A stretch of 64,000 nt of DNA from Actinorugispora endophytica (GTDB lineage: Bacteria; Actinomycetota; Actinomycetes; Streptosporangiales; Streptosporangiaceae), in assembly GCF_004363075.1 (NCBI RefSeq), contig NZ_SNYN01000002.1, positions 248,001-312,000 of the forward strand, given 5' to 3'. The position numbers were made by a program, and so were the translations under genes. Below are positions 49,764 to 59,460 of this stretch, one piece after another (positions within the stretch are counted from its first letter, which is position 1; each line of letters opens with the position of its first letter). The notes under the pieces were generated by a model. That model did no database searches, was not told where the DNA came from, and saw nothing but the letters and a program-made list of their open reading frames with translations.

Positions 49764-50753
49764 ATGAACGACGCCCCCGCCCCTCCGAAGGGCCGCAGAC
49801 GCGGCCGCGCCCTCCTCACCCGCTGCGCCGCCGCCGTCCTGGCGCTGGTCGCGGCCACGCTGATGCTGCCCGGCACCGCCCACGCGGCCATCACCTCCAA
49901 CCAGACCGGAACCAGCAACGGCTACTTCTACTCGTTCTGGACCGACGCCCCCGGAACGGTCTCCATGGAACTGGGGTCCGGCGGCGGCTACAGCACCTCG
50001 TGGCGCGACACCGGGAACTTCGTCGCCGGTACGGGATGGAGGACCGGCGGGCCCCGGACCGTGGACTACTCGGGCAGCTTCAACCCGTCCGGCAACGCGT
50101 ACCTGACCCTCTACGGGTGGACCAGGAACCCGCTCGTGGAGTACTACATCGTCGACAACTGGGGCACCTACCGGCCCACGGGCGAGTACAGGGGCACGGT
50201 CACCACCGACGGCGGCACGTACGACATCTACAAGACGACGCGGGTCAACGCGCCCTCGATCGAGGGCATCCGGACCTTCGACCAGTACTGGAGCGTCCGC
50301 CAGTCGAGGAGGACCGGCGGGACCATCACCTCGGGCAACCACTTCGACGCGTGGGCCCGCCACGGGATGAACCTGGGCGGCCACGACTACATGATCATGG
50401 CGACGGAGGGCTACCAGAGCAGCGGGAACTCCGCCATCACGGTGGGCGGCTCCGGCGGCGGCAACCCCGGAAACCCGGGCAACCCCGGCGGCTGCACCGC
50501 GACGCTGTCCGCGGGGCAGCAGTGGGGCGACCGCTACAACCTCGACGTCTCGGTCAGCGGTTCGAGCGACTGGATCGTGACGATGAACGTGCCGTCCCCG
50601 GCCCGGATCCTGTCCACCTGGAACGTCAGCGCTAGTTACCCGAGCTCCCAGGTGCTGACCGCCCGCCCCAACGGCAACGGCAACAACTGGGGCGCCACCA
50701 TCGAGCACAACGGCAACTGGACCTGGCCCACGGTCTCCTGCAGCGCCAACTGA
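49764..50753 (+). CDS. Secreted endo-1,4-beta-xylanase, GH11 with C-terminal CBM2
   Basis: 329 residues. Signal peptide about 1-41, with an Arg-rich n-region and an AHA cleavage site. GH11 domain 42 to about 227: catalytic nucleophile Glu126 in [10 protein letters not shown] and acid/base Glu215 in [11 protein letters not shown] Gly/Asn/Pro linker (about 228-243) leads to a family 2 carbohydrate-binding module (244-329) with the paired Cys ends and exposed Trp residues. It hydrolyses xylan outside the cell. A CGAAACGTTTCG operator upstream suggests sugar-responsive repression. Confidence 0.97.
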   Translation: MNDAPAPPKGRRRGRALLTRCAAAVLALVAATLMLPGTAHAAITSNQTGTSNGYFYSFWTDAPGTVSMELGSGGGYSTSWRDTGNFVAGTGWRTGGPRTVDYSGSFNPSGNAYLTLYGWTRNPLVEYYIVDNWGTYRPTGEYRGTVTTDGGTYDIYKTTRVNAPSIEGIRTFDQYWSVRQSRRTGGTITSGNHFDAWARHGMNLGGHDYMIMATEGYQSSGNSAITVGGSGGGNPGNPGNPGGCTATLSAGQQWGDRYNLDVSVSGSSDWIVTMNVPSPARILSTWNVSASYPSSQVLTARPNGNGNNWGATIEHNGNWTWPTVSCSAN

Positions 50754-50840
50754 CCCCGACCGTGCCCTCTCCCCGCTGATCTTGACCTTTCCGGGGTCTC
50801 AACCGCTTCCGAGACCCCGAAAAGGTCAAGATCACCGCGA
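50751..50840. repeat. Palindromic terminator repeat, copy 1
   Basis: It begins at the xylanase TGA with TGACCCCGACCGTGCCCTC, followed by a stem from 50778 to 50833 (GATCTTGACCTTTCCGGGG arm, one mismatch). The 10-base loop region is AACCGCTTCC. The second copy at 63031-63120 has the same flanks with this loop inverted. Confidence 0.85.
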
Positions 50841-50904
50841 TCTGTCGGCCGGCCCCCGGCCCGATACGACCGCTGACGTAAAGGCCGCCGCTAGGATCTG
50901 TGGG

Positions 50905-52320
50905 GTGACTGACTCCTCGACGCGTACCAGGTTCGCTCCGTCGCCGACCGGCATGTTCCACGTGGGGAACGCCCGGTCGCTGCTGCTGAACTGGGTGGTC
51001 GCGCGACAATCGGGCGGAGCCCTGGTGCTGCGGATCGAGGACACCGACGCCGCCCGGTCCCGCCCCGAGTGGACCGAGGGCATCCTCTCGGCCATGGCCT
51101 GGCTCGGTGTGGACGCCGAGAAGTACGAGGGCCCGTACTCGCAGAGCGACTACCTCGACAAGCACACCGAGGCCGCGCGACGCCTGTTTGAGAAGGGCCT
51201 GGCCTACTACTGCGACTGCACCCGCGAGCAGGTCCAGGAGCGCCGGGACAACCCGAACCTGGGCTATGACGGGTTCTGCCGCGATCGCGACCTGGCCCCC
51301 GCTTCCGGCCGCGCGCTGCGTTTCCGGATTCCCGAGGGCGGCCCGACCGTGATCGAGGACCGGATCCGCGGCCGGGTGGAGTTCCCGCACGAGGCGCTCG
51401 AGGACTTCGTGATCGCCCGTGGCGACGGCTCACCGCTGTTCGTGCTCGCCAACGTGGTCGACGACGTGGAGATGGGCATCACCCACGTCATCCGCGGCGA
51501 GGAGCACCTGTCCAACACCCCCAAGCAGCAGCTGCTGTGGGAGGCGCTCGGTCACACCCCGCCGGTGTGGGCGCACGCCCCGGTGCTGGTCAACGAGAAG
51601 CGGCAGAAGCTGTCCAAGCGCCGCGACAAGGTCGCGATGGAGTCCTACCGGGCCGAGGGCTTCCTGCCCGAGGCCATGGTCAACTACCTGATGCTGCTGG
51701 GCTGGTCCCCCGGCGACGACCGGGAGATCATGCCGTTCGACGCGATGGTCCCGTTGTTCGACCTGGCCGACGTCAACTCCTCACCGGCCTTCTTCGACGA
51801 GAAGAAGCTGCGCGCGTTCAACGGCGAGTACATCCGCGCCCTCGACCCAGAGGATTTCGCCCGGAGGTGCGCCCCCTACCTGCGCGCCGAGAACGTTCCC
51901 TGGAAGGCGGACGACTACGACGAGGCCGTGTTCAGCGCGATCGCGCCGTTGGCCCAGAGCCGTATCGCGGTGCTCGGCGAGATCGTGCCCAACGTCGACT
52001 TCCTTTTCCTGGACGAACCGGTCCTCGACGACAGGAGCTGGACCAAGGCCATGAAGCCGGACGTGGCCGTACCGATGCTCACCGCCGCGCTGGAGCGTTT
52101 TACTGACCAGGCCCTGGCCTGGGAAACTGACCCCCTCAAGAACGCGTTGGAGGAGGCCGGCGCCGCCCAGGGGCTCAAACTGGGCAAGGCTCAGGCCCCG
52201 GTGCGGGTCGCCGTCACCGGCCGCACCGTCGGACTCCCGCTGTTCGAGTCGCTGGAGCTGCTGGGCCGCGACCGCACCGTGCGGCGGCTGCGCTCGGCGT
52301 TGGCCAGGCTGACCGCCTGA
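50905..52320 (+). CDS. gltX: Glutamyl-tRNA synthetase
   Basis: 471 residues from GTG 50905. Class I signature motifs are present: HVGN (19-22) in [15 protein letters not shown] and KLSKRR near 236. DTDAARS and [14 protein letters not shown] are standard GluRS elements. The anticodon-binding C-terminal half is complete. It charges tRNA-Glu, and tRNA-Gln too if the GatCAB route is used. The last 130 bp overlap, tail to tail, the coding region of a diverged GluRS paralogue on the other strand. Confidence 0.97.
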   Translation: MTDSSTRTRFAPSPTGMFHVGNARSLLLNWVVARQSGGALVLRIEDTDAARSRPEWTEGILSAMAWLGVDAEKYEGPYSQSDYLDKHTEAARRLFEKGLAYYCDCTREQVQERRDNPNLGYDGFCRDRDLAPASGRALRFRIPEGGPTVIEDRIRGRVEFPHEALEDFVIARGDGSPLFVLANVVDDVEMGITHVIRGEEHLSNTPKQQLLWEALGHTPPVWAHAPVLVNEKRQKLSKRRDKVAMESYRAEGFLPEAMVNYLMLLGWSPGDDREIMPFDAMVPLFDLADVNSSPAFFDEKKLRAFNGEYIRALDPEDFARRCAPYLRAENVPWKADDYDEAVFSAIAPLAQSRIAVLGEIVPNVDFLFLDEPVLDDRSWTKAMKPDVAVPMLTAALERFTDQALAWETDPLKNALEEAGAAQGLKLGKAQAPVRVAVTGRTVGLPLFESLELLGRDRTVRRLRSALARLTA

Positions 52321-53582
52321 CGCGCCGCCGCGATCCTGCCCGGGACGAGCGCCCCGGGCAGGACCGCCAGTAGTTCGTCGATACCAGGACCATCGGTTCG
52401 GCCGGTGAGAACCCATCGGACCGCTTGCGGCGGTGTGTCCTGGGTGGTTCCCCCGGTCCAGGCGTCAAGCCAGCGCAGTGCTTCCTCCGCCTGTTCGGGG
52501 GGCGGTTCGTGATCGATCTGAGGTCGAGTGAGTGCTTGGCAGAGCCGGAGTTGCTGCGGGAGTGGTCTGCGGTAGTGGGTGGCGACCCATTCGATGGTGT
52601 GTGCGGGGCCCGAGGCCCCGTTATCACGTAGCTCGCAGGCGCACACCGCTGGAGACAGTACAGCCGAGATCTTACGGTCCAGGGATGCCAGACGTCGCTC
52701 GTCGAAGCGACTGTCGCCGTGCTTCGGTAGCACATGACAGGCCTGGGAAACCAAGTCGGCAAAGGTTTCCGGAAGCGTCGCCGGAACTGTTCCCAGATAG
52801 GGCTCGGCCAGGAACCAGCGGATTGCAGCCGGCCGAATTCCCGAATCGAGGAGATGGACGATACGGGACGCGCTGCCGTGCTCGTCGAGCAACCGTGGGA
52901 GGAACACATGAGCCGGTGGTGCTCCCCCGGAGGTCAGAGCCCAGTGGAGGCGTACCTGCACAGTGGTGGCGTTTATTTTGTCTCTGCCGCGGACGATCAG
53001 CGTTGTCCGCTGGTCGATGTCGTCGACGACAGTCGCCAGGTGCCACAGCGCGCGCCCGTCAGCGCGAGTCAAGGGAACGAAGTCCTGTGTCGGTGCGTGG
53101 GCCTTCCGAGCGTTCACCATTACCGAGGCTGCCAGTTCCTCGGGGGTGCGTCCGTGTTCGGCCATGAGGCGGTCCACGGCTGCGATATCGAGGCATGGGA
53201 CACCCCGGCGGGAGGCCAGAACCCCTTGCTTCGCGAGTGTTCGCAGTGCCTCGTTGTAGCGGGAGCCGCGCAGGCTTTGCCTGAGATCCTGCTCCCCTGA
53301 GTGGACAGGGATCTGCGCGACCCGTTGGACCTCGCCGAGCAATCGGGCCCGGTGAGCGTCGTCGCTTCGGGCTGCGTCGGTGTCGTCCCACCGGATCCGG
53401 ACCAGAGCCGATGTACCGAGGAATTCTGCGGCGGTGTACGCCAGTAGCGAGGTGAGCAGATGAGTGCGGAGCACACCGACGCGGAACGAGGCGTGGTTGG
53501 GGGCGATCCCCAGCCGGGTGCGGATCTCGCCCGAAGCCGTTGCGGCAACCGTGGGATGGGTGTACCAAGCCCTGTTCGTCAT
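52191..53582 (-). CDS. Diverged glutamyl-tRNA synthetase-like protein lacking the class I catalytic motifs
   Basis: 463 residues from ATG 53582. It aligns by eye with glt[20 protein letters not shown] against [27 protein letters not shown] against EDTDAARS, and [19 protein letters not shown] against [19 protein letters not shown]. The HVGN motif is RVGV here, with the first His lost. The KLSKRR loop is replaced near 236 by [11 protein letters not shown], so normal ATP-dependent activation is doubtful. The start overlaps the next upstream gene by 4 bp. It probably has a repurposed role in the pathway encoded upstream, perhaps binding or using glutamyl-tRNA or an amino-acid adenylate. Confidence 0.82.
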   Translation of the reverse strand: MTNRAWYTHPTVAATASGEIRTRLGIAPNHASFRVGVLRTHLLTSLLAYTAAEFLGTSALVRIRWDDTDAARSDDAHRARLLGEVQRVAQIPVHSGEQDLRQSLRGSRYNEALRTLAKQGVLASRRGVPCLDIAAVDRLMAEHGRTPEELAASVMVNARKAHAPTQDFVPLTRADGRALWHLATVVDDIDQRTTLIVRGRDKINATTVQVRLHWALTSGGAPPAHVFLPRLLDEHGSASRIVHLLDSGIRPAAIRWFLAEPYLGTVPATLPETFADLVSQACHVLPKHGDSRFDERRLASLDRKISAVLSPAVCACELRDNGASGPAHTIEWVATHYRRPLPQQLRLCQALTRPQIDHEPPPEQAEEALRWLDAWTGGTTQDTPPQAVRWVLTGRTDGPGIDELLAVLPGALVPGRIAAARQAVSLANAERSRRTVRSRPSSSSDSNSGSPTVRPVTATRTGA

Positions 53583-54496
53583 CCCGAGTACTCCTCGGGA
53601 TCCAGGAGCCCGCACCAGAGTGGGACGGTGGAGACCGATGAGTGGGGATGGCCGTGCCCGTACCGGCCGCTCTCACCGAACTCCTCACCGTGGTCGGCGC
53701 ACACCACCACGAGCGGCCTCCGCGTCGCCAACCGGGCGAAGAGACGACCGAGTTGGTGGTCGGCCCACTCCAAGGCCCGACGCTGCATGTCCAGAAGATG
53801 ACGGACATCGTCGCGCGAAAGTGGGGGAGGTCCGGCTGGCCATGGGACTTTGGTGTCGTGCAGGCGGTACAAGCGGCGGAGGGCGTCCGAGGTCTGCTCG
53901 GTAAGAGGGCTGTTGGGCGTGGTGTAGGGGATGTGTGTGCTTGAGCAGTTGACGAACAGGAAGAAGTGGTCGGCGTCCGCGCACCTGTCCGCCAGTGTTT
54001 CGACGTGGGTGAGAGGCAGCGTGTCGGCGCGGTCGGCAACACGGCTGTCGAGGTTGGAAAGGGCACGGGAAGAACGTCCGAAGTAGTGAAACTCGGGGAA
54101 CGGTTTCGGCAAGCTGTTGGCGGTGTCGGCAGGATCGAAGAAGGTGACGCCGCCGGCTCCGATGACGCGATGGCCGCGTTCGACGTAGTGCTCCATCAGA
54201 GTGGGACCGGTGAACGTCACCGCGACGGAGCCCCCGGTCGGGCGGGCCGCAGCGGATCGCCAGATCATCTCCACCGGCTTGCCGGACAGGAGGAAGCGCC
54301 CGGAGGCAGGGCGGGGGAGAAAGCCATTGAACAGGGCGGCATGGGCGGGAAGTGTGTAGGTTCCCGGACTCTCGGCTCGGAGCAGGGGGCCGAGCCTGGA
54401 CAGATGAGGGGTGTTCGCGTCCGCCGCGACGTCGTAGCGGCACGAGTCCAGGGTGATGAGTAGGACATCGCGATCGACGAGATCGACGCCTTGCAT
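53579..54496 (-). CDS. STM4013-like sulfatase/alkaline-phosphatase-fold hydrolase
   Basis: 305 residues from ATG 54496. Metal-binding Asp in LLITLDSCRYDVA, the nucleophile-type Thr in GTYTLPAHAALFNGFLP and the second metal site CADHGEEFGESGRYGHGH define the alkaline phosphatase superfamily. The arrangement, including GAGGVTFFDP and a VNCSSTHIPY segment, recalls the STM4013 family of hydrolases found in small clusters. It probably cleaves a phosphate, phosphonate or sulfate ester of a pathway intermediate. It lies between the SAM synthetase (4-bp gap) and the GluRS-like gene (4-bp overlap). Confidence 0.82.
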   Translation of the reverse strand: MQGVDLVDRDVLLITLDSCRYDVAADANTPHLSRLGPLLRAESPGTYTLPAHAALFNGFLPRPASGRFLLSGKPVEMIWRSAAARPTGGSVAVTFTGPTLMEHYVERGHRVIGAGGVTFFDPADTANSLPKPFPEFHYFGRSSRALSNLDSRVADRADTLPLTHVETLADRCADADHFFLFVNCSSTHIPYTTPNSPLTEQTSDALRRLYRLHDTKVPWPAGPPPLSRDDVRHLLDMQRRALEWADHQLGRLFARLATRRPLVVVCADHGEEFGESGRYGHGHPHSSVSTVPLWCGLLDPEEYSG

Positions 54497-54500
54497 CTCC

Positions 54501-55751
54501 TCACACCTCCAGGACCAGGGAAGGGGTACGGAAGCGGTCGATGGGACGCACGGTCAGCAGCTTCTGGGAGAGAAGGTGAAGCTCGCTCAGGCACGCCCCG
54601 GTGATCTCCTCGATGCTCTGCCGCTCTCTGAGGGCCACCGACTGAGCCAGGCGGACACCGACGAAGGAAGGCTCGGTGAGACGATCACCGTTGCGGGAGA
54701 CCAGGACCGTCTCGTTGGGAAGCCCGAGACGGGTGAAGACCTGATCGGCGATACGGGCGGCGACCAGGGTGTAGAGCTTGCCGGTGTGGTGGATCGGATT
54801 CTTTCCCGCGAGCGCCTCCACTCCGGATCCGTAGTTGGCGGAGATGACTCCGTTGGCCTTGTTCCCACGTCCTACGAGCCCGCAGTCGCCCTTGCCGAGA
54901 GAGGTGCCGAACGGCGCAAGGTAGGCGCTCCGGCCGCGGTCCTTGCTGTTGAGCGTCAAGCTCGTCTTCCAGTGATGCCGACGGACGGTGGAGTGGCCGC
55001 TGATGAATGCGTCGATCCGCTGCTTGGCCTGGGTTACCACGTCCGCGTATTGGCTGTGGGAGCTGATCGCCTTCGGATGCACCGGAAGGCACACGGTCGC
55101 GTCGAGGACTGTCTCGGCGCGGGTGAGCATGACTTTCACGTCGGAGCCGACCGCCGGGAACAGTGTGGAGAAGGCTGGACCGTTGATGTGGTTCTCGAGG
55201 TCGATCGCCAGCAGGTCGAGGGGGTCCGCAGGGGCGTAGGCGCTGCAGAACGCGGTGTCATTGGCGTGCGCGCTGGCCTGTGGAATCACGCAGTCCGCCG
55301 CAGTGTCCGGACGATAGAAGGAGACCGGATGATCCGCGCCGACGCCTGCGGTGTTCTCCACCCGTGTCCGTAAGTGCCGCAGGAGGGGGCTACTGCCGGT
55401 GGCACTGTGCAGTACGTCTTCGACGACGGTGCGGAACAACTCCTCGACCGGTATCACCTCACCGCCGACCGAAGGCGTCACCTTGCCGAACAGGTAGACG
55501 CTGACAGGCTTGTGAATCGTATAGCGCCCGAAACCGACCACGGCTTCGGCGCCGACCAGGGCGACCTTGTCGACCCAGTGGTTGGGGACGGCTCCGAACC
55601 GATCGACTCCAAGAAGCGAGTAACGCCGGGAGAACTCCTCGGCGATGAGGTCGGCGAGAGAGTCGGGGTGGCCGATCCCTTTGCGCTCGACCACGTTGAA
55701 ACCGAGGTCTGGCCGGGAGAGATTGAGGCCGCTGCTGAGAGTTGTACGCAT
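54501..55751 (-). CDS. Archaeal-type S-adenosylmethionine synthetase
   Basis: 416 residues from ATG 55751, with AGGAG eight bases upstream. It is not the usual bacterial MetK. VERKGIGHPDS at about 21-31, the central GDCGLVGRGNKANGVI and GKNPIHHTGKLYTLVA follow the archaeal MAT family, which makes SAM from methionine and ATP. A second, unrelated SAM synthetase in a bacterium usually serves a dedicated pathway or accepts a methionine analogue. It is the first gene of the minus-strand operon and is divergent from the HTH-kinase gene. Confidence 0.88.
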   Translation of the reverse strand: MRTTLSSGLNLSRPDLGFNVVERKGIGHPDSLADLIAEEFSRRYSLLGVDRFGAVPNHWVDKVALVGAEAVVGFGRYTIHKPVSVYLFGKVTPSVGGEVIPVEELFRTVVEDVLHSATGSSPLLRHLRTRVENTAGVGADHPVSFYRPDTAADCVIPQASAHANDTAFCSAYAPADPLDLLAIDLENHINGPAFSTLFPAVGSDVKVMLTRAETVLDATVCLPVHPKAISSHSQYADVVTQAKQRIDAFISGHSTVRRHHWKTSLTLNSKDRGRSAYLAPFGTSLGKGDCGLVGRGNKANGVISANYGSGVEALAGKNPIHHTGKLYTLVAARIADQVFTRLGLPNETVLVSRNGDRLTEPSFVGVRLAQSVALRERQSIEEITGACLSELHLLSQKLLTVRPIDRFRTPSLVLEV

Positions 55752-55952
55752 GCACAGGCTCCTGGGGGTGGGAGAGTCCCGAGGCCTCGAAGAGGCGGAG
55801 GGAATGCGCTGGTCGTGTGTGATCCATGACACCTTCGATGGGGTGGAAGCGGTATCACGTGGGCTTTCCGCTCTTGTTCAGTGAGGGGCCTCGTGATTTT
55901 TCAACATCCGTTTACACATGGTCCCGCGACGTGCAGACTTAGGGTCGCGTTC

Positions 55953-56990
55953 ATGGCGGAGCGGGGACGGGCGGACGGCGACGTGGCGAGAGCTCGCACG
56001 GGATGGCGGCCGGAGAAGCTCAGGGAGCAGCGTGAAGCACACGGCCTGACTCTCGAGTCGGCTGGGGAGACTCTGCGCGCGGTGGCCGAGGCAGCAGGAG
56101 TCACGGTCCCGGCGGCGAACTTCCAGACGCTGTGGCAGCACGAGCAGGGAGAGGTCTACCCGGGGCCGCACTATCGTCGGGCCTACTGCCTTCTCTACGC
56201 GATGAGCGAGCCAGAGCTCGGCTTTCGCAACGCGCTGCCCGGTGAGCAGACACCCATGGATTTCCTGCCAATCCGGTCGGGGAACGGAGACCGCTCCAAG
56301 GCGGTGGAGGATGTGCTGTCTCGGATCGCGTTCAATGACGTGGACGCGAACGGACGGGAACTGCGTGAACGGATCCTGCGCGCCTGGAGTCATCGCCAGG
56401 CCGGAGGTGATCTGACCGGCAGCCCGCTACTGGTGATCATCGGAGGTTACGCGGGCAGTGGTAAGTCGGAGTTCGGCCGGTTTCTGTCCCAGCTCACCGG
56501 ATGGCCCGTCCTGGACAAGGACCCCGTCACCCGCCCGCTGGTCGAGCAGTTGCTCATCGCCTTGGGAAGCGATGCGCATGACCGGCACACGGACCTCTAC
56601 TGGACGAAAGTCCGCCCACTGGAGTACCGGTGTCTGCTGGAAGCGGCCTATGCCAACCTGGACTGCGGCATCAGCACGGTACTGACGGCTCCGTTCATCG
56701 CCGAGCTGACGGACCCCGGCTGGATGCGCCGGATGGCCAACCGGTTCGAGGCTCGCGGGGTGAAGGTGTCCGTGGTCTGGATCGACTGCGACCTGGAGAC
56801 GATGCGTGAGTACATCGGGTTCCGGTCCGCCGCGCGTGACTCCTGGAAACTGCAGAACTGGGAGGACTACGCCGCCACCGTTGACATCGGCCTACGTCCG
56901 GCGGTCCCGCACCTGGTCGTCGACAACCGGATGGGATCGGCCGTCTCCCTCACCGATCAGGTTCAGCGGATGCTCGGAGCGGTCTCCTGA
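55953..56990 (+). CDS. HTH domain fused to a P-loop kinase
   Basis: 345 residues from ATG 55953. Residues about 15-85 resemble an XRE-like HTH (EKLREQREAHGLTLESAGET, NFQTLWQHEQGEVYPG). After a linker comes a P-loop domain: Walker A GGYAGSGKSEFGRF near 165-178, VLDKDPVTRPLVEQ, and WIDCDLETMREYI, as in zeta-toxin/gluconate-kinase/AAA_33-like small-molecule kinases. It may sense a metabolite by phosphorylating it and control the divergent operon. Its TGA overlaps the next ATG by one base. Confidence 0.8.
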   Translation: MAERGRADGDVARARTGWRPEKLREQREAHGLTLESAGETLRAVAEAAGVTVPAANFQTLWQHEQGEVYPGPHYRRAYCLLYAMSEPELGFRNALPGEQTPMDFLPIRSGNGDRSKAVEDVLSRIAFNDVDANGRELRERILRAWSHRQAGGDLTGSPLLVIIGGYAGSGKSEFGRFLSQLTGWPVLDKDPVTRPLVEQLLIALGSDAHDRHTDLYWTKVRPLEYRCLLEAAYANLDCGISTVLTAPFIAELTDPGWMRRMANRFEARGVKVSVVWIDCDLETMREYIGFRSAARDSWKLQNWEDYAATVDIGLRPAVPHLVVDNRMGSAVSLTDQVQRMLGAVS

Positions 56991-57544
56991 TGCGAAGGGG
57001 TGTCGTGCTGTACGGGCCGCCAGCCGCGGGCAAGGACACGATTACCGCCGCGCTGTCCGCTCTGGATACCCGGTACGCGCTCTTCCGCCGTTTGAAGATC
57101 GGTTCGGGAAGGACAACGGGATACCGTATCGGCTCCGCGAGAGTTCACGCGGAGTTGGTGGAATCCGACGCGGTGATCTACTCCAATGAGCGCTACGGCA
57201 ACGTCTATGTCATTGACCGGCCAGAGCTCGACGCGGTGTTCCGCACGGGAGGCATCCCGGTTCTACACCTTGGCCAGCTTCGCGGGGTTCAAGCCGTGGT
57301 CGAGGGCTACCCGGTTCGATGGTGCACAGTGCTTCTGCGGTGCCCGCGTGAGGTCACCCGGATACGCTCCATCGAGCGCGGGGACACGGATACCCCGGCA
57401 AGACTGGCAGCCTGGGAAGCCACGGAGGAAGACCTCGCCGCTCATCCTGACACCGTATGGGACCTGAGACTGCATACAAACGCTCTTTCCCCCGATGAGG
57501 CGGCCAAAGCGATCGACAGCCACCTCGGCCACCTCCGGTTCTAG
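56990..57544 (+). CDS. Guanylate-kinase-like P-loop nucleotide kinase
   Basis: 184 residues. Walker A YGPPAAGKDT is at residues 8-17; the order SGRTTGYR, YSNERYGNVYVIDR and VLLRCPREVTRIRSIERGD fits the guanylate-kinase/PhnN-like fold (lid Arg residues, YGN motif). PhnN phosphorylates ribose 1,5-bisphosphate in phosphonate metabolism; either substrate class is possible. It is coupled to the HTH-kinase gene (TGATG) and convergent with the oxidoreductase gene. Confidence 0.8.
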   Translation: MRRGVVLYGPPAAGKDTITAALSALDTRYALFRRLKIGSGRTTGYRIGSARVHAELVESDAVIYSNERYGNVYVIDRPELDAVFRTGGIPVLHLGQLRGVQAVVEGYPVRWCTVLLRCPREVTRIRSIERGDTDTPARLAAWEATEEDLAAHPDTVWDLRLHTNALSPDEAAKAIDSHLGHLRF

Positions 57545-57607
57545 CGTTCCGCGTCTGTTGTCCGTTCGCAGAGGGCCCGGTATCGGTATCTGGCCGAACT
57601 TCGCCGG

Positions 57608-58456
57608 TCAAATACCTGTTCGCAACGCGGCGATCGCCTGTGTGAGCGACAGATCCGCCTGGTCCTTGCACTCCTCCCAGTTCGAGAGCGCGGAGGCTGC
57701 CGCACGCATCACCTCGTCGGGTAGAGAGGCCTCAGCCAGCAGGTCCGCTGCTTCCAAGAGCTCTGGCCCCCATCTCCAGGCGCGTGCCGCGGTTATGGGG
57801 ATGTAATCGGTTTCGGCCAGGTAGCTGCCGGAGCGTTTCCGGGCGACATCGAGAAGTTCGGCCTCCACCCCGTGCTCGGCAGCCAGCGCGTAGGCGAGAG
57901 CGGCGAGAACACGTGAGGCCTTCTGGAAACTGGAGTAGGACAGTTTGAGGGCCGATGCCTGCCCTGGCAGGTCTCCGACCACCAGTGGTTTCACGTCCGT
58001 TCCTGAGAAAAGTGCCTTCACTGAGGCCGTCTTCACCGGATCACCGGACAGATAGAGCGAGGGTCGTTTGCCGTTGGCCGGAGGAGAGCCGATCACAGCC
58101 CCGTCAACCACCGTCGTGGTTGGCAGAAGGCGACTGACGGAGCGGACCTTCTCCGGTGTGACCGCGTTCGCCTCCAGGTAGACATCGCCGCTGAAACCGT
58201 GTGCGGCCACTTTCCGGGCGACGTCTTCGGCTGCGGCGGGTGGACACAGCGAGATGACCACATCGGCCTGGCCGAGCAGTGAGGAGAAGTCCGTGCCGGG
58301 GAGTAGGCCGGCCTCACGGGCGCGGAGCCGTGTCCTTTCGCTGCGGCCCTCGACGCACCACAGCACAGTGTGGCCCCGTCTCCGTAGCTGTGCTCCGACT
58401 GCGGCTCCCATGCTTCCGGGGTGCAGCAGTCCGATGGTCGGTTCAGGGGGACTCAT
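57608..58456 (-). CDS. NAD(P)-dependent oxidoreductase, 6-phosphogluconate-dehydrogenase-like with DUF1932
   Basis: 282 residues from ATG 58456. The N-terminal Rossmann motif is IGLLHPGSMGAAVGAQL, then VVISLCPPAAAEDVA and YLEANAVTPEK, as in beta-hydroxyacid dehydrogenases. The C-terminal helical domain LKLSYSSFQKASRVLAAL resembles DUF1932, in which the conserved Lys is catalytic. It probably oxidises or reduces a hydroxyacid-like intermediate. It starts 17 bases after the HAD gene stop on the same strand. Confidence 0.85.
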   Translation of the reverse strand: MSPPEPTIGLLHPGSMGAAVGAQLRRRGHTVLWCVEGRSERTRLRAREAGLLPGTDFSSLLGQADVVISLCPPAAAEDVARKVAAHGFSGDVYLEANAVTPEKVRSVSRLLPTTTVVDGAVIGSPPANGKRPSLYLSGDPVKTASVKALFSGTDVKPLVVGDLPGQASALKLSYSSFQKASRVLAALAYALAAEHGVEAELLDVARKRSGSYLAETDYIPITAARAWRWGPELLEAADLLAEASLPDEVMRAAASALSNWEECKDQADLSLTQAIAALRTGI

Positions 58457-58472
58457 TCGACCTTCCAACGGG

Positions 58473-59123
58473 CTATGCGCTTGCGGAGAGAAGAGTGCTG
58501 ATGGCGGACCGGGTATCGGCTGCGATTCGGTCCGGAACGGTGTGTTTCCCGGGCCAGGAGCGGCCATGACTGACCCAGACGGTCCGCAGGCCCGAAGCGC
58601 ATCCACCCCGGATGTCATTCACCGGTCCGTCTCCGACCATCCAGCCGGGGCTTCTTCCCCTGGCTTCAAGACTGCGCATGGCCGTATGGAAGGCTTCGAC
58701 GGCGGGCTTGCGGATTCCCGTCTCCCCGGAGACGGCCACCGCGTCCACGAGGTGGGAGAGCCCCGCCGAACGCAGTTTCGCGCGCTGGATGTCCGAGGCT
58801 CCGTTGGTGAGCACACCTACGGCCCACCCCGCGCTCCGTAGTTCTCCCAGCCCATCGAGAACGCCCGGGAAACAGGCGACCGACCGTGCCATTATCCGGC
58901 GATAGTCCGTCCACAGGTCCTGCTGGGCCATCGCGAGTCCGTACCGCTGGGACAGGGGCGCGAAGTGTTCAGGGGTGGCCCGGTCTTCAAGAGCGGCGAG
59001 TAGCCACGTCCGGGCGCCGGTGTTCAGACCATGTAGGTCACAGAAGGCCGCGACGCTTGTATCAAGGGCGGTTCTTCGGTCGATAAGGGTGTCGTCCAGG
59101 TCGAACAGTGCTGCGGGTCGCAT
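58473..59123 (-). CDS. HAD-family phosphatase
   Basis: 216 residues. HAD motif I ALFDLDDTLIDRR is at residues 5-17, motif II VLTNGAS near 110, a Lys in GIRKPAVEAFH, and motif IV MVGDGPVNDIRGG near 165. The helical cap is of the subclass I (N-acetylneuraminate/phosphoglycolate phosphatase) type. It removes phosphate from a small molecule. With the SAM synthetase, kinases and hydrolase nearby it fits a pathway running through phosphorylated intermediates. Confidence 0.9.
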   Translation of the reverse strand: MRPAALFDLDDTLIDRRTALDTSVAAFCDLHGLNTGARTWLLAALEDRATPEHFAPLSQRYGLAMAQQDLWTDYRRIMARSVACFPGVLDGLGELRSAGWAVGVLTNGASDIQRAKLRSAGLSHLVDAVAVSGETGIRKPAVEAFHTAMRSLEARGRSPGWMVGDGPVNDIRGGCASGLRTVWVSHGRSWPGKHTVPDRIAADTRSAISTLLSASA

Positions 59124-59460
59124 CCGAGGTCTCCTGAAATGTGTTCGCTTCCTGATGGTAGGGGCTCGGTATCCCGGGGCTGTGAGAGCCCGCCATCAGC
59201 CGCTGTCGCGCCCTTGCTTCTCAAACCACCGAGGATGAACTTCGCGTTCTTCTCAAACGTGTCAAAAATACTCTTTCGAAGTGTTTCCTTCATCTTCAAT
59301 ATGCAAACGGTATGAAGGTCAACTTGTATGTTGACTCAGTTTTCGATTAATGGTCAACTGTGAGTGCTGTACGTGATTGTCGCGAGACAGCGCCGGTGTG
59401 CGCTCCCGTTCGGGAGCAGGCGGCCGATGCCGCCCCTCCGGCCGACGTGAGAAGGCGAAC
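59124..59460 (+). promoter_or_regulatory. AT-rich promoter region of the Gabija-like operon with GTCAAC dyad
   Basis: No gene. GTCAAC and GTTGAC (59318-59335) form a dyad with a 6-base spacer, and a further GTCAAC half-site lies at 59353-59358. The lower GC here contrasts with flanking genes, as is common at the edge of acquired defence genes. Confidence 0.45.
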
